A DNA stretch of 32,537 bases. Origin: Reinekea marinisedimentorum. GTDB lineage: Bacteria > Pseudomonadota > Gammaproteobacteria > Pseudomonadales > Natronospirillaceae. The stretch spans positions 1 to 32,537 of the forward strand of contig NZ_SLZR01000027.1 in the NCBI RefSeq assembly GCF_004341165.1. Direction: 5' to 3'. The notes below the pieces were generated by a model that saw only the letters and a list, made by a program, of their open reading frames with translations, did not search any database and was not told the origin of the DNA. Shown piece after piece: positions 22,745 through 32,240 of this stretch. The translations under genes and the position numbers were made by a program. Every line of letters starts with the position of its first letter. Positions within the stretch are counted from its first letter, which is position 1.

Positions 22745-25465
22745 ATGTCATCTGAAGCAGTAAAATCGCAGTTCCTCGTTCCATCCAAAACATCTGTTCC
22801 TCATACGCCTGCAAACGCCGTGAGCCGAAACCGGGTGGACGCTGCCTTCGTTGCGGCTTGTCAGCAGCCTTTGGTCGTGGTCAGTGCCGGTGCCGGGTTT
22901 GGTAAAACCACCGCTGTGCTGAAGGGTTTTGAATCACTCAAGCAGCAGGATAACGAAGCGCGCCTGTGCTGGCTGTCGCTCGACCCGGAAGATTCTGACG
23001 AAAAAACCTTTGCCGCCTACTTTATTACGGCCATTAGCAAGCAGGTGCCGCTTTCAGAGGCGCTGATGTACTCGGCGCGGCCCGACCGCAGTCACCGGCT
23101 GAAGCCGTTGTTTGGCCAGCTGTTGTACGAGCTCGACCGTATTCAGCACAAGCTGGTGATTATCCTGGATGATTACCATCTGATCGAAACCGAAGAGATT
23201 CACAGCGCCCTGGCCTACCTGGCCAAACACCTGCCGCCGCATGTTAGCCTGGTGCTGACCACGCGCTGCGAAATGCCCTCCAGTATGATGTCGTTGCGTT
23301 TGAAGGGCCTGGTTGCCGATATCAGCGCCGAGCAGCTCAGCTTCCAGCTGCCGGAAGCGCAGGATTTCTTCTCGCAGGCGGCGCATGCCTTTCAGCTGGA
23401 AGAGGATGAGGTCGTTCAGCTTCTAGATCACGTTGAAGGCTGGGTGGTTGGTTTACAGCTGATCGTGCTGGGTCTGCAGTCGCAGCCATCATTCGAAGAG
23501 TTGAAGGCCCGCCTGCTGCAGAAAAACCTCAATGTGGTCGATTACTTTGAATCCGAAATCTTTGATGCGCTGCCGGACGATGTGCAGCGCTTCCTGCTCA
23601 GCACCAGCATCGTTAAGCGCTTTAACGTTGAGGTGGCCGCTGAGATCACCGATGGCATCAATGTGCACGAGGTGATCGACTTCCTGCAGCGACAGAACCT
23701 GTTTATTGTGCAGTTTAATGAACCGCATCAGTGGTACCGCTATCACCATTTGTTGCGTGAATTTTTGCTGCATAAGCTACGGCTGCAGACCGGTGGCGAT
23801 ATGGCAGAGCTCTATCAGCGGGCCAGTAACGCCTTTCTGAAGATTGGCTACATCGTTGGCGCGGTGAATCACGCCATCAACTCGCAGAACCAGCAGCAGA
23901 TCATTCGTATTCTCGAACAATACGGCGACGAGCTGTTGCATCAGGCTCACTACGGCTTGTTGAAGCGCTGTTTGACGGAACTGAGTGATGAGGTGATCGC
24001 CTCGAACCCGCAAATTACGCTGGTATTCGGCTGGGTTGAATCTATTTTTGGCGATGCCAGCAAGGTTGAGCCGGTGGTTCGCATGGCCGAACAGAAGATT
24101 GCGGATAGCGATGACACGCTCATGCAAGCAGAGTTTGAAACCGTGCGCTCGCAGGCGTGCTTTTCGCTTGCTGAACTGAATGCGGCAGAGCAGGCAGCCA
24201 AACGCGCCTTAACGCTGTACCCGCAAGATCACATCCGCAGGCAGTCGGCACTGCTGACGCTGGCCAATGTTAAGTTTACTCAGGGGCGCATGACCGAGGC
24301 GTTACCGATCTTTGAAGAGAGTGAGTTACTCAGCCGGCAGGAAGCAAACCACGATGCGGTGTTGTGGAGTCTGTATCAGCAATCGCAGATATGGAAGCAG
24401 CGCTGCCAGTTCACTCAGGCCGCAGAGCTGACCAAGGCGGTGCAGGATTACGCCGCCCAGCACAATTTAAACAGTGGCTTTAACCTGTTCTTCTCTTTGT
24501 TTGCTCAGGCCGAGGTTGCACTGGAAACCTACCGCCTGCGCGAAGCTAAACAGCTGATCAATGAGGTTGGCAAGCTGTGCCAAAGCTGGAGCAAGCCCTG
24601 GTCGCGGCATCTGTATGGCTGGTTGCTCAGAGCCGAAATGATCAAAGGCAAACCCACGGTCGCGCGTGATCTCGCCGAGCGCCACAAATCTATACTGGCG
24701 TTCCCGGATTTCTCCGATCAGCTGTTTCCCTATTCGGAAGAAATTCAGCTGCTGTACTGGTGGCAGTGCGATGAAAAGAAAAAGATTGCCTCCTGGCTGA
24801 AGGCCACGCCGGAGATCGACAGCTGCCAGAGCACGGGCGATTTCGTTTCGCTGCGTGCGCAAATTTATGGCCATCTGGCATTGAATAATTTCACCACGGC
24901 CGAAAGCAAGCTGCAGCAGGCGTTGGCTCTGCTTGAAGCGCAGGGTAAGGATGCCTATCAGCTGGAGCAGATACGCTACCGGTTGATTGCAATCATCCTG
25001 CTGATAAAAACAGACAATGAGCCGCAGGCCCTGGCAGATTTCGTTGCCCTGCTGCCATTACTGCAGGAAACTGGGGTCGTTGCCAGTGTGTTGTTGCTGC
25101 GCCAGTGGCTGATGCCGCTGGTTAAAAAGATTGATGCGGCGACACTACCGGAAGGGCAGGTTCGTTATCTGGAGCAGTTGTTGATTCTCTATAAGCAGCG
25201 CAGCCGAACCAGCCGACGTGGTGAGGATGAAGTGCCGGACAGCATTTCGGTGCTGGGCGTATCGAAAAAAGAGTGGCGGGTGCTGCAGTGCATTATTCAG
25301 GGCAAGAGCAACGAAGAAACCGCCAGAACGATGTTTGTGGCTGTCAGTACCGTTAAGACCCACATCAATAATCTGTATAAAAAACTGTCGGTAGCGAACC
25401 GAAAGCAGGCCATTGAACTGGGACAAAAACTGCTCAACGAGCCCGAAGAAGGGCCTATATCATAA
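22745..25465 (+). CDS. MalT-like STAND ATPase, LuxR-family regulator
   Basis: This 906-residue cytosolic signal-transduction ATPase has the layout of MalT (901 residues). Walker A GAGFGKTT is at 49-56 and Walker B LVIILDD at 137-143. A winged-helix and TPR-like repeat region occupies the middle (about 400-800), and a LuxR-type HTH (KEWRVLQCIIQGKSNEETA, VSTVKTHINNLYKKL) is at about 840-895. Ligand binding to the TPR part would drive oligomerisation and promoter activation. The frame is open back to 22637, but the ATG at 22745 is the first fitting the family N terminus; no strong RBS is visible. No maltose genes are nearby, so the target regulon is unknown; it need not be MalT itself. Confidence 0.9.
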   Translation: MSSEAVKSQFLVPSKTSVPHTPANAVSRNRVDAAFVAACQQPLVVVSAGAGFGKTTAVLKGFESLKQQDNEARLCWLSLDPEDSDEKTFAAYFITAISKQVPLSEALMYSARPDRSHRLKPLFGQLLYELDRIQHKLVIILDDYHLIETEEIHSALAYLAKHLPPHVSLVLTTRCEMPSSMMSLRLKGLVADISAEQLSFQLPEAQDFFSQAAHAFQLEEDEVVQLLDHVEGWVVGLQLIVLGLQSQPSFEELKARLLQKNLNVVDYFESEIFDALPDDVQRFLLSTSIVKRFNVEVAAEITDGINVHEVIDFLQRQNLFIVQFNEPHQWYRYHHLLREFLLHKLRLQTGGDMAELYQRASNAFLKIGYIVGAVNHAINSQNQQQIIRILEQYGDELLHQAHYGLLKRCLTELSDEVIASNPQITLVFGWVESIFGDASKVEPVVRMAEQKIADSDDTLMQAEFETVRSQACFSLAELNAAEQAAKRALTLYPQDHIRRQSALLTLANVKFTQGRMTEALPIFEESELLSRQEANHDAVLWSLYQQSQIWKQRCQFTQAAELTKAVQDYAAQHNLNSGFNLFFSLFAQAEVALETYRLREAKQLINEVGKLCQSWSKPWSRHLYGWLLRAEMIKGKPTVARDLAERHKSILAFPDFSDQLFPYSEEIQLLYWWQCDEKKKIASWLKATPEIDSCQSTGDFVSLRAQIYGHLALNNFTTAESKLQQALALLEAQGKDAYQLEQIRYRLIAIILLIKTDNEPQALADFVALLPLLQETGVVASVLLLRQWLMPLVKKIDAATLPEGQVRYLEQLLILYKQRSRTSRRGEDEVPDSISVLGVSKKEWRVLQCIIQGKSNEETARTMFVAVSTVKTHINNLYKKLSVANRKQAIELGQKLLNEPEEGPIS

Positions 25466-25639
25466 TTAGAGCGCTTCTGGAAACAGTCTTTTCAGAGGAT
25501 TGCTGGCTTTCAGTGATGCATTTTGAGCACTTGTTCCTTAGAATACGGCACTGCCGGCCAGGCAGCCCGGGTTTATTTACAAACCTTTCTGACTTTTAAC
25601 GTTCCCCCAATCTGAAACGATTCGAGCAGCAAGCAAACA

Positions 25640-27082
25640 ATGAGTAGCATTAGTGACGAAGTCCCCTCGGGGAATAACGATCAGGAGCAACCCAGCGGTA
25701 TTGTCCGCCGCTTTTTAAGGCGGGATAAGACCTCCATTACCATTCTTCTATTATCGGCGTTCGTCGGTATGCTCGCTGGGTATCTGTCTACCTTCTTTGA
25801 AATCGGTGTCCACTGGGTGGGCGAACACCGAACCGCCTATCTCCTTGAAAACAGCCCCGCCTGGACGGTCGCCGTCAGTTCCTTTGTCATCAGCGCAGTC
25901 ATTGCCGCATTTGGCTATCTGCTGACGCATACCATTGCACCGGACGCTGCCGGCTCCGGCATCCCGGAAATTGAAGGTGCGATGGACGATCTGCGCCCGG
26001 TGCGCTGGTGGCGTGTACTGCCGGTCAAATTTTTTGGCGGCTTAGGCACGTTAGGCTCTGGTATGGTACTCGGGCGCGAAGGGCCCAGTGTGCAGATGGG
26101 GGGTAACGTCGGCAGTATGGTTGCAGACATCTTCCGTCTGAAAGATAACGAAGGCCGTCATGCGCTGTTGGCTTCCGGTGCGGCGGCGGGTTTGTCGGCG
26201 GCCTTTAATGCACCGCTGGCCGGTACACTCTTCGTGGTCGAAGAGATGCGCCCGCAATTCCGCTACAGCCTGATCTCTATTAAGGCAGTATTTATCGCCT
26301 CTATTATGGCGAACATTATCTACCGCAGTATTAAAGGCCAGGATGCCGTCATCGACCTGCCAAGCTATGGTTCGCCCGAGCTCATGGCGCTTTGGTTATA
26401 CCTGGTGCTGGGCATGCTGTTCGGTATCTTTGGGGTCCATTTTAACCGTCTGGTGGTGCGCTCACTCGATTTCTACGCCAAGCTTCACCGTGGAGAGCTG
26501 CTGCGCTATGTTGGCTTAGGCGGCTTGCTGGGTGGCTGCTTTGGTGTGTTGCTGCTGTATTTTCCTGAGCTGACCGGTGGTGGTGTTGAATGGATTCCGG
26601 CGGCAACCCGCGGCGATTTTGGCTTGTTTATGCTGCTGATCATCTTTGTCGGGCGTTTGGCCGCAACGCTGATTTGTTTTGGTTCCGGCGCTCCGGGGGG
26701 GATTTTCGCACCCATGCTAGCGCTGGGCACAATGGCCGGCACGCTGTTTGGCTTGCTGGCGCACGCTATGTTCCCTGATATGGGGCTGGAACCAGGTACT
26801 TTCGCCATTGCCGGTATGGGCGCGCTGTTCGCTGCCACGGTACGGGCGCCGCTCACCGGCATTGTGCTGGTGCTGGAGATGACCGATAACTACAACCTGA
26901 TTCTGCCCATGCTGATTACCTGTTTGGGGGCGACCATGTTGGCCCAGCTGCTCGGTGGGCGTCCTATCTATTCGCTGCTGCTGGAACGTACCTTGCGAGC
27001 GAGTGTTCGCAAAAAGAAAGCCGATCAGGCAGCAGCCGAGTCCGAAGAGCAACAAAACACCCAGAACGGCCAGCCTTCCTGA
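25640..27082 (+). CDS. clcA: ClC-type chloride/proton antiporter
   Basis: This 480-residue inner-membrane protein exchanges two chloride ions for one proton and helps in acid stress. The selectivity motifs are GSGIPE (105-110), GREGP (145-149) and GGIFAPML. Glu147 matches the gating Glu148 of E. coli ClcA. Glu202 in VVEEMRPQFRY matches the proton-pathway Glu203, so it is expected to be an antiporter rather than a channel. Length (473 in E. coli) and helices fit. It follows the MalT-like gene by about 170 bp in the same direction, perhaps with its own promoter. No CBS domains are attached. Confidence 0.95.
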   Translation: MSSISDEVPSGNNDQEQPSGIVRRFLRRDKTSITILLLSAFVGMLAGYLSTFFEIGVHWVGEHRTAYLLENSPAWTVAVSSFVISAVIAAFGYLLTHTIAPDAAGSGIPEIEGAMDDLRPVRWWRVLPVKFFGGLGTLGSGMVLGREGPSVQMGGNVGSMVADIFRLKDNEGRHALLASGAAAGLSAAFNAPLAGTLFVVEEMRPQFRYSLISIKAVFIASIMANIIYRSIKGQDAVIDLPSYGSPELMALWLYLVLGMLFGIFGVHFNRLVVRSLDFYAKLHRGELLRYVGLGGLLGGCFGVLLLYFPELTGGGVEWIPAATRGDFGLFMLLIIFVGRLAATLICFGSGAPGGIFAPMLALGTMAGTLFGLLAHAMFPDMGLEPGTFAIAGMGALFAATVRAPLTGIVLVLEMTDNYNLILPMLITCLGATMLAQLLGGRPIYSLLLERTLRASVRKKKADQAAAESEEQQNTQNGQPS

Positions 27083-27199
27083 GCCGACAGGCGAATACTG
27101 CGATTTACACATGGCCATTATGCGCAGTATTCGCCCCGGCCCCGCATTTTGTTAGAGTATGCGCCACTTAGAAAATACCCATATTCAAAGGCCGAACTT

Positions 27200-27958
27200 A
27201 TGACACGAGTGAAGGGGACTCCGCAGATTCAGTATGTGGTTGTGCCGCACCGCCCGGTACGCCGTCTGTTTCTTAGAATGCTGCTGTTAATTGCCCTGTT
27301 AGCCACTGTCATAGCTGCCTATCTGTACGGCAGTTACTCTGGCGTGCGCCACGAGCAGAGCCTGCTTAATGAAGTTACCTCGCTAAGCCAGCAGCTCGAG
27401 CAGGGCCGGGAGCGTGAAAGCGAGCTGCGGCAAAAGGTTGCAGTGCTCGAGAACGCTTCGTTTGTGGATAAGGGTGCAACCGAAGATGTGCGCCGGTCTA
27501 ACCGCGAGCTCAGCGATACCATTGCCGAGCTGGAAAAAGAAATTGCGCTGTACCAGGGCATCATGTCGCCTTCGGTCAACTCATCGGGCCTGACCATTCA
27601 GGAGGTGTCATTGACACCGACCGCTCAGGACGGCCGCTACCGGTTCAAGGTCATGCTCACCCAGGTGGGCAATAATTCTAATTATTTACAGGGGTTTGTC
27701 GGCATTAACCTGCTAGGTGTGCAAAACGGCGAAATCACCGCCTATCCTTTGAAGGATATTTCGGCAGATATTCAGGATGTCGATATAAAATTCCGTTACC
27801 GCTATTTTCAGGAATTTAAGGGCGAGCTGATGCTTCCTGATAACTTTACCCCTGACCAGCTGCAGGTGGTGGCTCAATCCGTGGGTAATAAATCCGCGCG
27901 GATCGAGCGCGCTTATAACTGGTCAGATTTGGAGAACGGCAACAATGTGGGGCAGTGA
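27200..27958 (+). CDS. DUF6776-family inner-membrane coiled-coil protein
   Basis: The 252-residue product has a short cytoplasmic N terminus and one membrane helix (about residues 28-48). A coiled coil follows (about 53-115: Glu/Leu/Arg-rich, SLSQQLEQGRERESELRQK), then a periplasmic beta-rich domain. This family is found in gammaproteobacteria beside bactofilin genes and has no established activity. AAAGG precedes the ATG at 27200 by 8 bases; the frame is open to 27149 without a better start. It overlaps the bactofilin gene by 14 bp, so the two are coupled and probably work together at the envelope. Confidence 0.85.
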   Translation: MTRVKGTPQIQYVVVPHRPVRRLFLRMLLLIALLATVIAAYLYGSYSGVRHEQSLLNEVTSLSQQLEQGRERESELRQKVAVLENASFVDKGATEDVRRSNRELSDTIAELEKEIALYQGIMSPSVNSSGLTIQEVSLTPTAQDGRYRFKVMLTQVGNNSNYLQGFVGINLLGVQNGEITAYPLKDISADIQDVDIKFRYRYFQEFKGELMLPDNFTPDQLQVVAQSVGNKSARIERAYNWSDLENGNNVGQ

Positions 27959-28367
27959 AAAGAACGTGGGCAAAAACGTAACGTTAATAACAGCGAAGGC
28001 TGAAATACAGGGTGATATCCGAATCTCTGAAGCGCTTCAGATTGAAGGTGTTGTAAAGGGTAATATTCTGGCAGACCCGGACAGCTCAGCCGAGGTCACC
28101 ATTGGTGTGAAAGGCGTGGTTGAAGGTGAAATTCGCGCGCCACGCATTGTGATCAATGGCGAGGTGAGGGGCGATATATACGCTTCCGAGCACCTGACCT
28201 TAAATAAGAACGGTTTGGTGACCGGTAATGTGCACTACGTCATGATGGAGATGGTGATGGGTGCTAAGGTAAATGGCAGTCTGCTGCATGTAGCATCAGA
28301 GGGCAAAAAGGCTAAAAAGGCTGTTTCCGAAGCGCCAGCGGTCGATGTTCCTGGCAATAATAGCTGA
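27945..28367 (+). CDS. Bactofilin (polymer-forming cytoskeletal protein)
   Basis: This 140-residue protein is built of short beta-helix repeats: ITAKAEIQGDIRISEALQIEG, then GVVEGEIRAPRIVINGEV and RGDIYASEHLTL. The pattern of one Gly-x-(Ile/Val) strand per turn, with a flexible Lys/Ala tail, is the bactofilin (DUF583) fold, which polymerises into filaments without nucleotides. It can act as a scaffold for cell-wall enzymes. It overlaps the preceding DUF6776 gene. An M23 endopeptidase gene lies two genes further on, on the opposite strand, a pairing often seen in bactofilin loci. Confidence 0.93.
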   Translation: MWGSEKNVGKNVTLITAKAEIQGDIRISEALQIEGVVKGNILADPDSSAEVTIGVKGVVEGEIRAPRIVINGEVRGDIYASEHLTLNKNGLVTGNVHYVMMEMVMGAKVNGSLLHVASEGKKAKKAVSEAPAVDVPGNNS

Positions 28368-28440
28368 CCCCCGACCTTTGAATAGTTGACTGTTTTAATC
28401 AGGTATTGATAATTTTGCGTCATACCTAAAGGAAATTGCT

Positions 28441-28794
28441 ATGACTGACGCTGTTATTGAAGTTGCAGACCCTATTAATATTACCGAAGCTGCTGTCTTA
28501 AAGGTCAAGCAGCTGGTGGAAGAAGAGGATAACTCTGAGCTGATGCTCAGGGTATTTGTTACCGGTGGTGGCTGTGCTGGCTTTCAGTACGGCTTCACCT
28601 TTGACGATGATATTGCAGACGACGACTCTTTGATCAGTAAAGAAGGCGTACGTTTCGTGATCGATTCGTTAAGTGTTCAGTATTTAGGTGGATCTACAGT
28701 TGACTATACAGAAGGGCTGGATGGCAGTCGTTTCATCATTCAAAACCCTGCAGCCACGACGACCTGTGGCTGTGGCTCCTCTTTTGCGATTTAA
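28441..28794 (+). CDS. erpA: Iron-sulfur cluster insertion protein ErpA
   Basis: This A-type carrier delivers 4Fe-4S clusters to apoproteins such as IspG/IspH. The 117 residues match the family. The three cluster cysteines are present: Cys45 in [11 protein letters not shown], and Cys109 and Cys111 in [17 protein letters not shown] precedes the ATG. The downstream DsrE-like gene overlaps its 3' end. The protein is cytosolic. Nothing unusual in its sequence. Confidence 0.97.
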   Translation: MTDAVIEVADPINITEAAVLKVKQLVEEEDNSELMLRVFVTGGGCAGFQYGFTFDDDIADDDSLISKEGVRFVIDSLSVQYLGGSTVDYTEGLDGSRFIIQNPAATTTCGCGSSFAI

Positions 28795-29233
28795 GGCTGG
28801 GCTGCTGCTTAGCCTCGCCGTTCTGGCCGGCTCCCTTACGCAGGCGGAAAACCTGCATCAGGGCAGCCTTGAATCCCCTTCTTATGTGGCGCAAATTCAG
28901 GCGCATACCGGTGAAGAGCTAACTGAGATTCTCAGACGTATCGATAACCTCTACGAAAGGGGCGAGCGTTATCCACAGAGCAACCCTGTTGCGCTTGTGC
29001 TGCATGGCGATGAAGCCAATCTGTTTTTGCGTCAGAACTACAGTGAAAATAAAGAGATTGTTGATTTGGCCGCCAGGCTGGACGCCTTTAATGCCATTGA
29101 TATTCAGGTATGCGAAACCTGGATGGGGTTTTCCTCGGTGCCGCGTACTGAGCTTCCTGCCTTTGTTGATACGGTGCCATACGGCCCGGCGGCTGAAAAA
29201 GCCCTGCTCGAACAGGGCTATGAGTATTTCTAA
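28784..29233 (+). CDS. Exported DsrE-like protein
   Basis: From the TTG at 28784, which overlaps the erpA stop region by 11 bp, the product has 149 residues. It begins with a signal peptide, [20 protein letters not shown]. The mature domain (about 24-149) has [20 protein letters not shown] and [13 protein letters not shown], the beta-alpha pattern of DsrE-like sulfur-handling domains with one conserved cysteine. The frame extends up to 28688 inside erpA. The signal peptide position supports the internal TTG, probably translated by coupling. DsrE-like function is a family-level inference; the exported location makes sulfur transfer less certain. Confidence 0.7.
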   Translation: MRFKAGLLLSLAVLAGSLTQAENLHQGSLESPSYVAQIQAHTGEELTEILRRIDNLYERGERYPQSNPVALVLHGDEANLFLRQNYSENKEIVDLAARLDAFNAIDIQVCETWMGFSSVPRTELPAFVDTVPYGPAAEKALLEQGYEYF

Positions 29234-29398
29234 CTAGTGGCGCATGCGCAAAATTAGGTCACTGTTCGCTTCGCAGTTCAGCGGATCTCTGTGTTGGCAA
29301 AGCTTGAAAGAGCTCCACTATTTCTGCGCTTTACCGCCTTGATCTCCATTGAACTGCAGCGCGCCTTAGAGACCGAATTTTCCGCATGAGCCACTAGT
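29233..29398. repeat. 166-bp imperfect palindrome (MITE-like) between convergent genes
   Basis: The ends at 29233-29255 and 29376-29398 are 23-bp inverted repeats with two mismatches (left begins ACTAGTGGCGCATGCG). Complementarity continues inwards: GGTC with GACC, and GCAGTTCA with TGAACTGC. The whole block can therefore fold as one long interrupted hairpin. Its first base is the last base of the DsrE-like stop codon and its last is just before the M23 stop, so it fills the convergent gap. It has no ORF, and may also act as a bidirectional terminator. Confidence 0.8.
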
Positions 29399-29400
29399 CG

Positions 29401-30702
29401 TTAATCAATGGTAACCAGCTGGTTTTCTGCGTAGGCAGAATCGTAAACACTCAACTGACCGGCGAGATTCTCGGCATATTCAGCGAAATCTTCACGATAG
29501 GCTGCCGGTAGCGGCTCGGCGGTTGGCAGTTTTACCGTCTGCGGGTTCTTATGAACTCCGTTGACGCGGAACTCATAGTGCAGGTGTGCACCGGTGACCC
29601 GGCCGGTCGCGCCAACATAGCCGATCACTTGGCCCTGCTTAACCCGATTACCCACGCGTGCATACTTTGAAAACTTACTCATGTGAGCGTAGAGCGTGGT
29701 AATGCCTTCACCGTGTTGCAATATAACGACGTTGCCGTAGGTCGCAGATGTGTAGGCTTTAAGAACCTTGCCGTCACCGGATGCCTTAATGGGCGTGCCA
29801 ACCGGCGCTGCATAGTCGGTGCCCTTGTGCGCAACAATCTTGTTCAGAACCGGGTGTCTGCGGTTGGGGTTGAATGAAGAAGAGATGCGGAATACATCAA
29901 GCGGTGTACGCAGGAAGGCTTTGCGCATGCTTTTGCCGTCGGGCGAGTAGTAATCAGTATGACCGGATTCATCGGTATAGCGAATGGCGGTAAATTCCTT
30001 GCCGTTATTGATGAACCGTGCGGCCAGAATTGCGCCGTCGCTGAGCTTTTCGCCATCCAGGTAGTTTTCTTCATACAGCAGTGAGAACTGGTCGCCTTCG
30101 CGAATGTCGAGGGCAAAGTCGATATCCCAGCCGAAAATATTCGCCAGCTGCATAATCATGCCATCGCTCATGCCGGCTTCAGCACCTGCCAGAAACAAAG
30201 AGCTGTTAATAGTGGCATTGCCGTATCGGGTATGAATGTCGGGCGTGCGTTCAGTGCGGCTGATGGTGCCATTGCGTTCGGCATCGATATCAATGGTGTA
30301 AGAAACGGTGCTCGATTCGCTGAAGCTGACCTGCTTCAGAACCGCATCGTTGTTAAAGGCAAAAACAAATTCCTGGCCCGGGTAGATCTTCTCAATTGGT
30401 TTTTTAATGGCCTCATCAGCAATCAACCGGTAAAGGATGCTCACCCCGGCGCCGGAGCGTTCAAATAAGCTGGAAAGCGTATCGCCCGGTGCTACCGTCT
30501 CGGAAACGTGATTCAGCTCCGGTGGTGCTTCAGCGACTTCAATGGCTGGAACTTCAACAATAGCGGGTTGTATTTCAACAACAACGGATTGTCCCGGGCT
30601 TGGCCATAAAGCAACCAGTAGTACCAGAAAGCAGCAGGAAACCAGGGCAATAAAATGTAATCTTGGTAAAGGTATCGATTCAAAGAGTGACTTGATGTTC
30701 AT
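29401..30702 (-). CDS. M23 peptidoglycan DD-endopeptidase (MepM/ShyA-like)
   Basis: This 433-residue membrane-anchored or periplasmic zinc peptidase cleaves cross-links in peptidoglycan. One N-terminal helix (about 17-34) is followed by a LysM/OapA-like region beginning VAPGDTLSSLF, then a helical domain. The LytM/M23 catalytic domain follows with all zinc and catalytic residues: His292 and Asp296 in HKGTD, His340 in TLYAHMS, and His373-x-His375 in HLHYEF. It is divergent from tyrS, an arrangement common in gammaproteobacteria. Proximity to bactofilin suggests a link with cell-shape control, which is inference. Confidence 0.95.
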   Translation of the reverse strand: MNIKSLFESIPLPRLHFIALVSCCFLVLLVALWPSPGQSVVVEIQPAIVEVPAIEVAEAPPELNHVSETVAPGDTLSSLFERSGAGVSILYRLIADEAIKKPIEKIYPGQEFVFAFNNDAVLKQVSFSESSTVSYTIDIDAERNGTISRTERTPDIHTRYGNATINSSLFLAGAEAGMSDGMIMQLANIFGWDIDFALDIREGDQFSLLYEENYLDGEKLSDGAILAARFINNGKEFTAIRYTDESGHTDYYSPDGKSMRKAFLRTPLDVFRISSSFNPNRRHPVLNKIVAHKGTDYAAPVGTPIKASGDGKVLKAYTSATYGNVVILQHGEGITTLYAHMSKFSKYARVGNRVKQGQVIGYVGATGRVTGAHLHYEFRVNGVHKNPQTVKLPTAEPLPAAYREDFAEYAENLAGQLSVYDSAYAENQLVTID

Positions 30703-30788
30703 GTTGACTCGTTAAACTGTTAGCTTCGAAACTTAAAGTAGTTTATCAGCAAATTAAGGGGAATGTGCTAACGCAACGCACAAGCTGA

Positions 30789-30794
30789 TATAAT
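30789..30794 (+). promoter_or_regulatory. Probable -10 element for tyrS
   Basis: TATAAT lies 39 bp before the tyrS start, and a T-rich leader follows it. The -35 region near 30766-30771 is weak. AAGGAG just before the ATG is the ribosome-binding site. Confidence 0.55.
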
Positions 30795-30832
30795 GTCCCT
30801 TTTTTATCGTAAAAGTTTGTTAAGGAGACTCC

Positions 30833-32026
30833 ATGAATCTGGAGCAAGCGTTGGCGGAAATTAGCCGAGGCACGGAAGAAATTCTGGTACAAGAAGAGTT
30901 AGTGGAAAAACTGAAATCCGGCAAGAAGCTTCGTGTGAAAGCCGGTTTCGACCCAACGGCACCGGATCTGCATCTGGGCCACACGGTACTGATGAATAAA
31001 ATGCGTCAGTTCCAGGATATGGGTCATACGGTTATCTTTCTGATTGGCGACTTTACCGGTCTGATTGGTGACCCTACCGGTAAGAGCGCGACTCGTCCGC
31101 CGCTTACGCCGGATGAGATCGCCGCCAATGCGCAAACCTATAAGGATCAGGTATTCAAAATTCTCGATCCGGAAAAGACCGAGATTCGCTTCAACTCTGA
31201 ATGGTTTGGCGAGAAAGGCGCAGATTTCATGATCAAGCTGGCCGGGCAGTTGAGTGTGGCCCGTATGCTGGAACGTGATGACTTTAAAAAGCGCTTCAAA
31301 TCAAACCAGTCTATTTCGATTCACGAATTTCTGTATCCGTTGGTTCAGGGTTACGACTCTGTGGCACTGGAAGCCGATATCGAATTAGGTGGTACCGATC
31401 AGAAGTTCAACCTGCTGATGGGACGTGAATTGCAGAAGGGCGAAGGTCAGGATCCGCAGGTGGTTATTATGACGCCACTGCTGGAAGGTTTGGATGGCGA
31501 GAAGAAGATGTCCAAATCTCTGGGTAACTACGTGGGTGTTTCTGAAGCGCCGGGTACGATGTTCCAGAAGATCGTTTCCATTCCAGACTCCTTAATGTGG
31601 CGCTGGTATGAGTTGTTGTCCTTTAAGTCGCTGCAGGAAATCGATCAGCTTAAAGCGTCTGTTGAGCAGGGTGCCAACCCGCGTGACATCAAGATTGAGC
31701 TGGCTAAAGAAATTGTTGCCCGTTTCCACGGTGAAGAAGCCGCTGCGAATGCACATAAAGGTGCGGGTAATATTGTAAAAGAAGGTGAAGTGCCAGAGGG
31801 CACTCCGGAAGTGACGATTGATCTGGAAGGTCAGGCCGATTTACCGATCGGCGCCGTCATTAATAAAGCAGACCTGGCTTCCAACTCTGCGCAGGCTAAA
31901 GATATGTTGAAGAACGGACGGGTTAAGGTTGAATGGGAAGTTGTTGAGCCATCTCTTAAACTGGGTGCCGGGAAATATCTGATCCAGGCAGGCAAAAAGA
32001 AAATTGCCTGGGTAACGATTCAATAA
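30833..32026 (+). CDS. tyrS: Tyrosyl-tRNA synthetase
   Basis: This cytosolic class I synthetase charges tRNA-Tyr. The 397 residues carry the HIGH equivalent HLGH at 47-50 ([15 protein letters not shown]), KKMSKSLGN with KMSKS at 225-229, and a C-terminal S4 RNA-binding domain ([20 protein letters not shown]). The PDLHLGH and SARTRPPL-like context places it in the TyrZ-like subgroup rather than the E. coli TyrS subgroup. AAGGAG precedes the ATG. It is followed by a strong terminator and an rRNA operon. Confidence 0.96.
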   Translation: MNLEQALAEISRGTEEILVQEELVEKLKSGKKLRVKAGFDPTAPDLHLGHTVLMNKMRQFQDMGHTVIFLIGDFTGLIGDPTGKSATRPPLTPDEIAANAQTYKDQVFKILDPEKTEIRFNSEWFGEKGADFMIKLAGQLSVARMLERDDFKKRFKSNQSISIHEFLYPLVQGYDSVALEADIELGGTDQKFNLLMGRELQKGEGQDPQVVIMTPLLEGLDGEKKMSKSLGNYVGVSEAPGTMFQKIVSIPDSLMWRWYELLSFKSLQEIDQLKASVEQGANPRDIKIELAKEIVARFHGEEAAANAHKGAGNIVKEGEVPEGTPEVTIDLEGQADLPIGAVINKADLASNSAQAKDMLKNGRVKVEWEVVEPSLKLGAGKYLIQAGKKKIAWVTIQ

Positions 32027-32049
32027 AGCGTTGTTACCAATCGCCTACA

Positions 32050-32074
32050 AAAGCCCGCCCTGTGCGGGCTTTTT
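32050..32074 (+). terminator. Rho-independent terminator of tyrS
   Basis: AAGCCCGC pairs with GCGGGCTT around a 5-nt loop, followed by TTTTT. It lies 24 bp past the tyrS stop and insulates it from the rRNA promoters. Confidence 0.9.
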
Positions 32075-32137
32075 AGTGTCTATAGTTTTGGTTGCCCGAT
32101 AACAATGACAAAAAAATGAAATTTCCGAAAAAAGGTG

Positions 32138-32174
32138 TTGACGGAATTCGAAAAATCCTTAATATGCGCGCTCC
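32138..32174 (+). promoter_or_regulatory. rRNA operon promoter 1
   Basis: TTGACG (32138-32143) and TAATAT (32160-32165) are 16 bp apart. The discriminator GCGCGCTCC is GC-rich, which is typical of growth-rate and ppGpp-controlled rRNA promoters. Start of transcription is expected near 32172. Confidence 0.65.
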
Positions 32175-32240
32175 TTGCTGCTCAAGCAGTAGCAGGGAAG
32201 GCCGAAGTTCTGGATCCTTTTAAAGTTTGTAAGTGACTGA

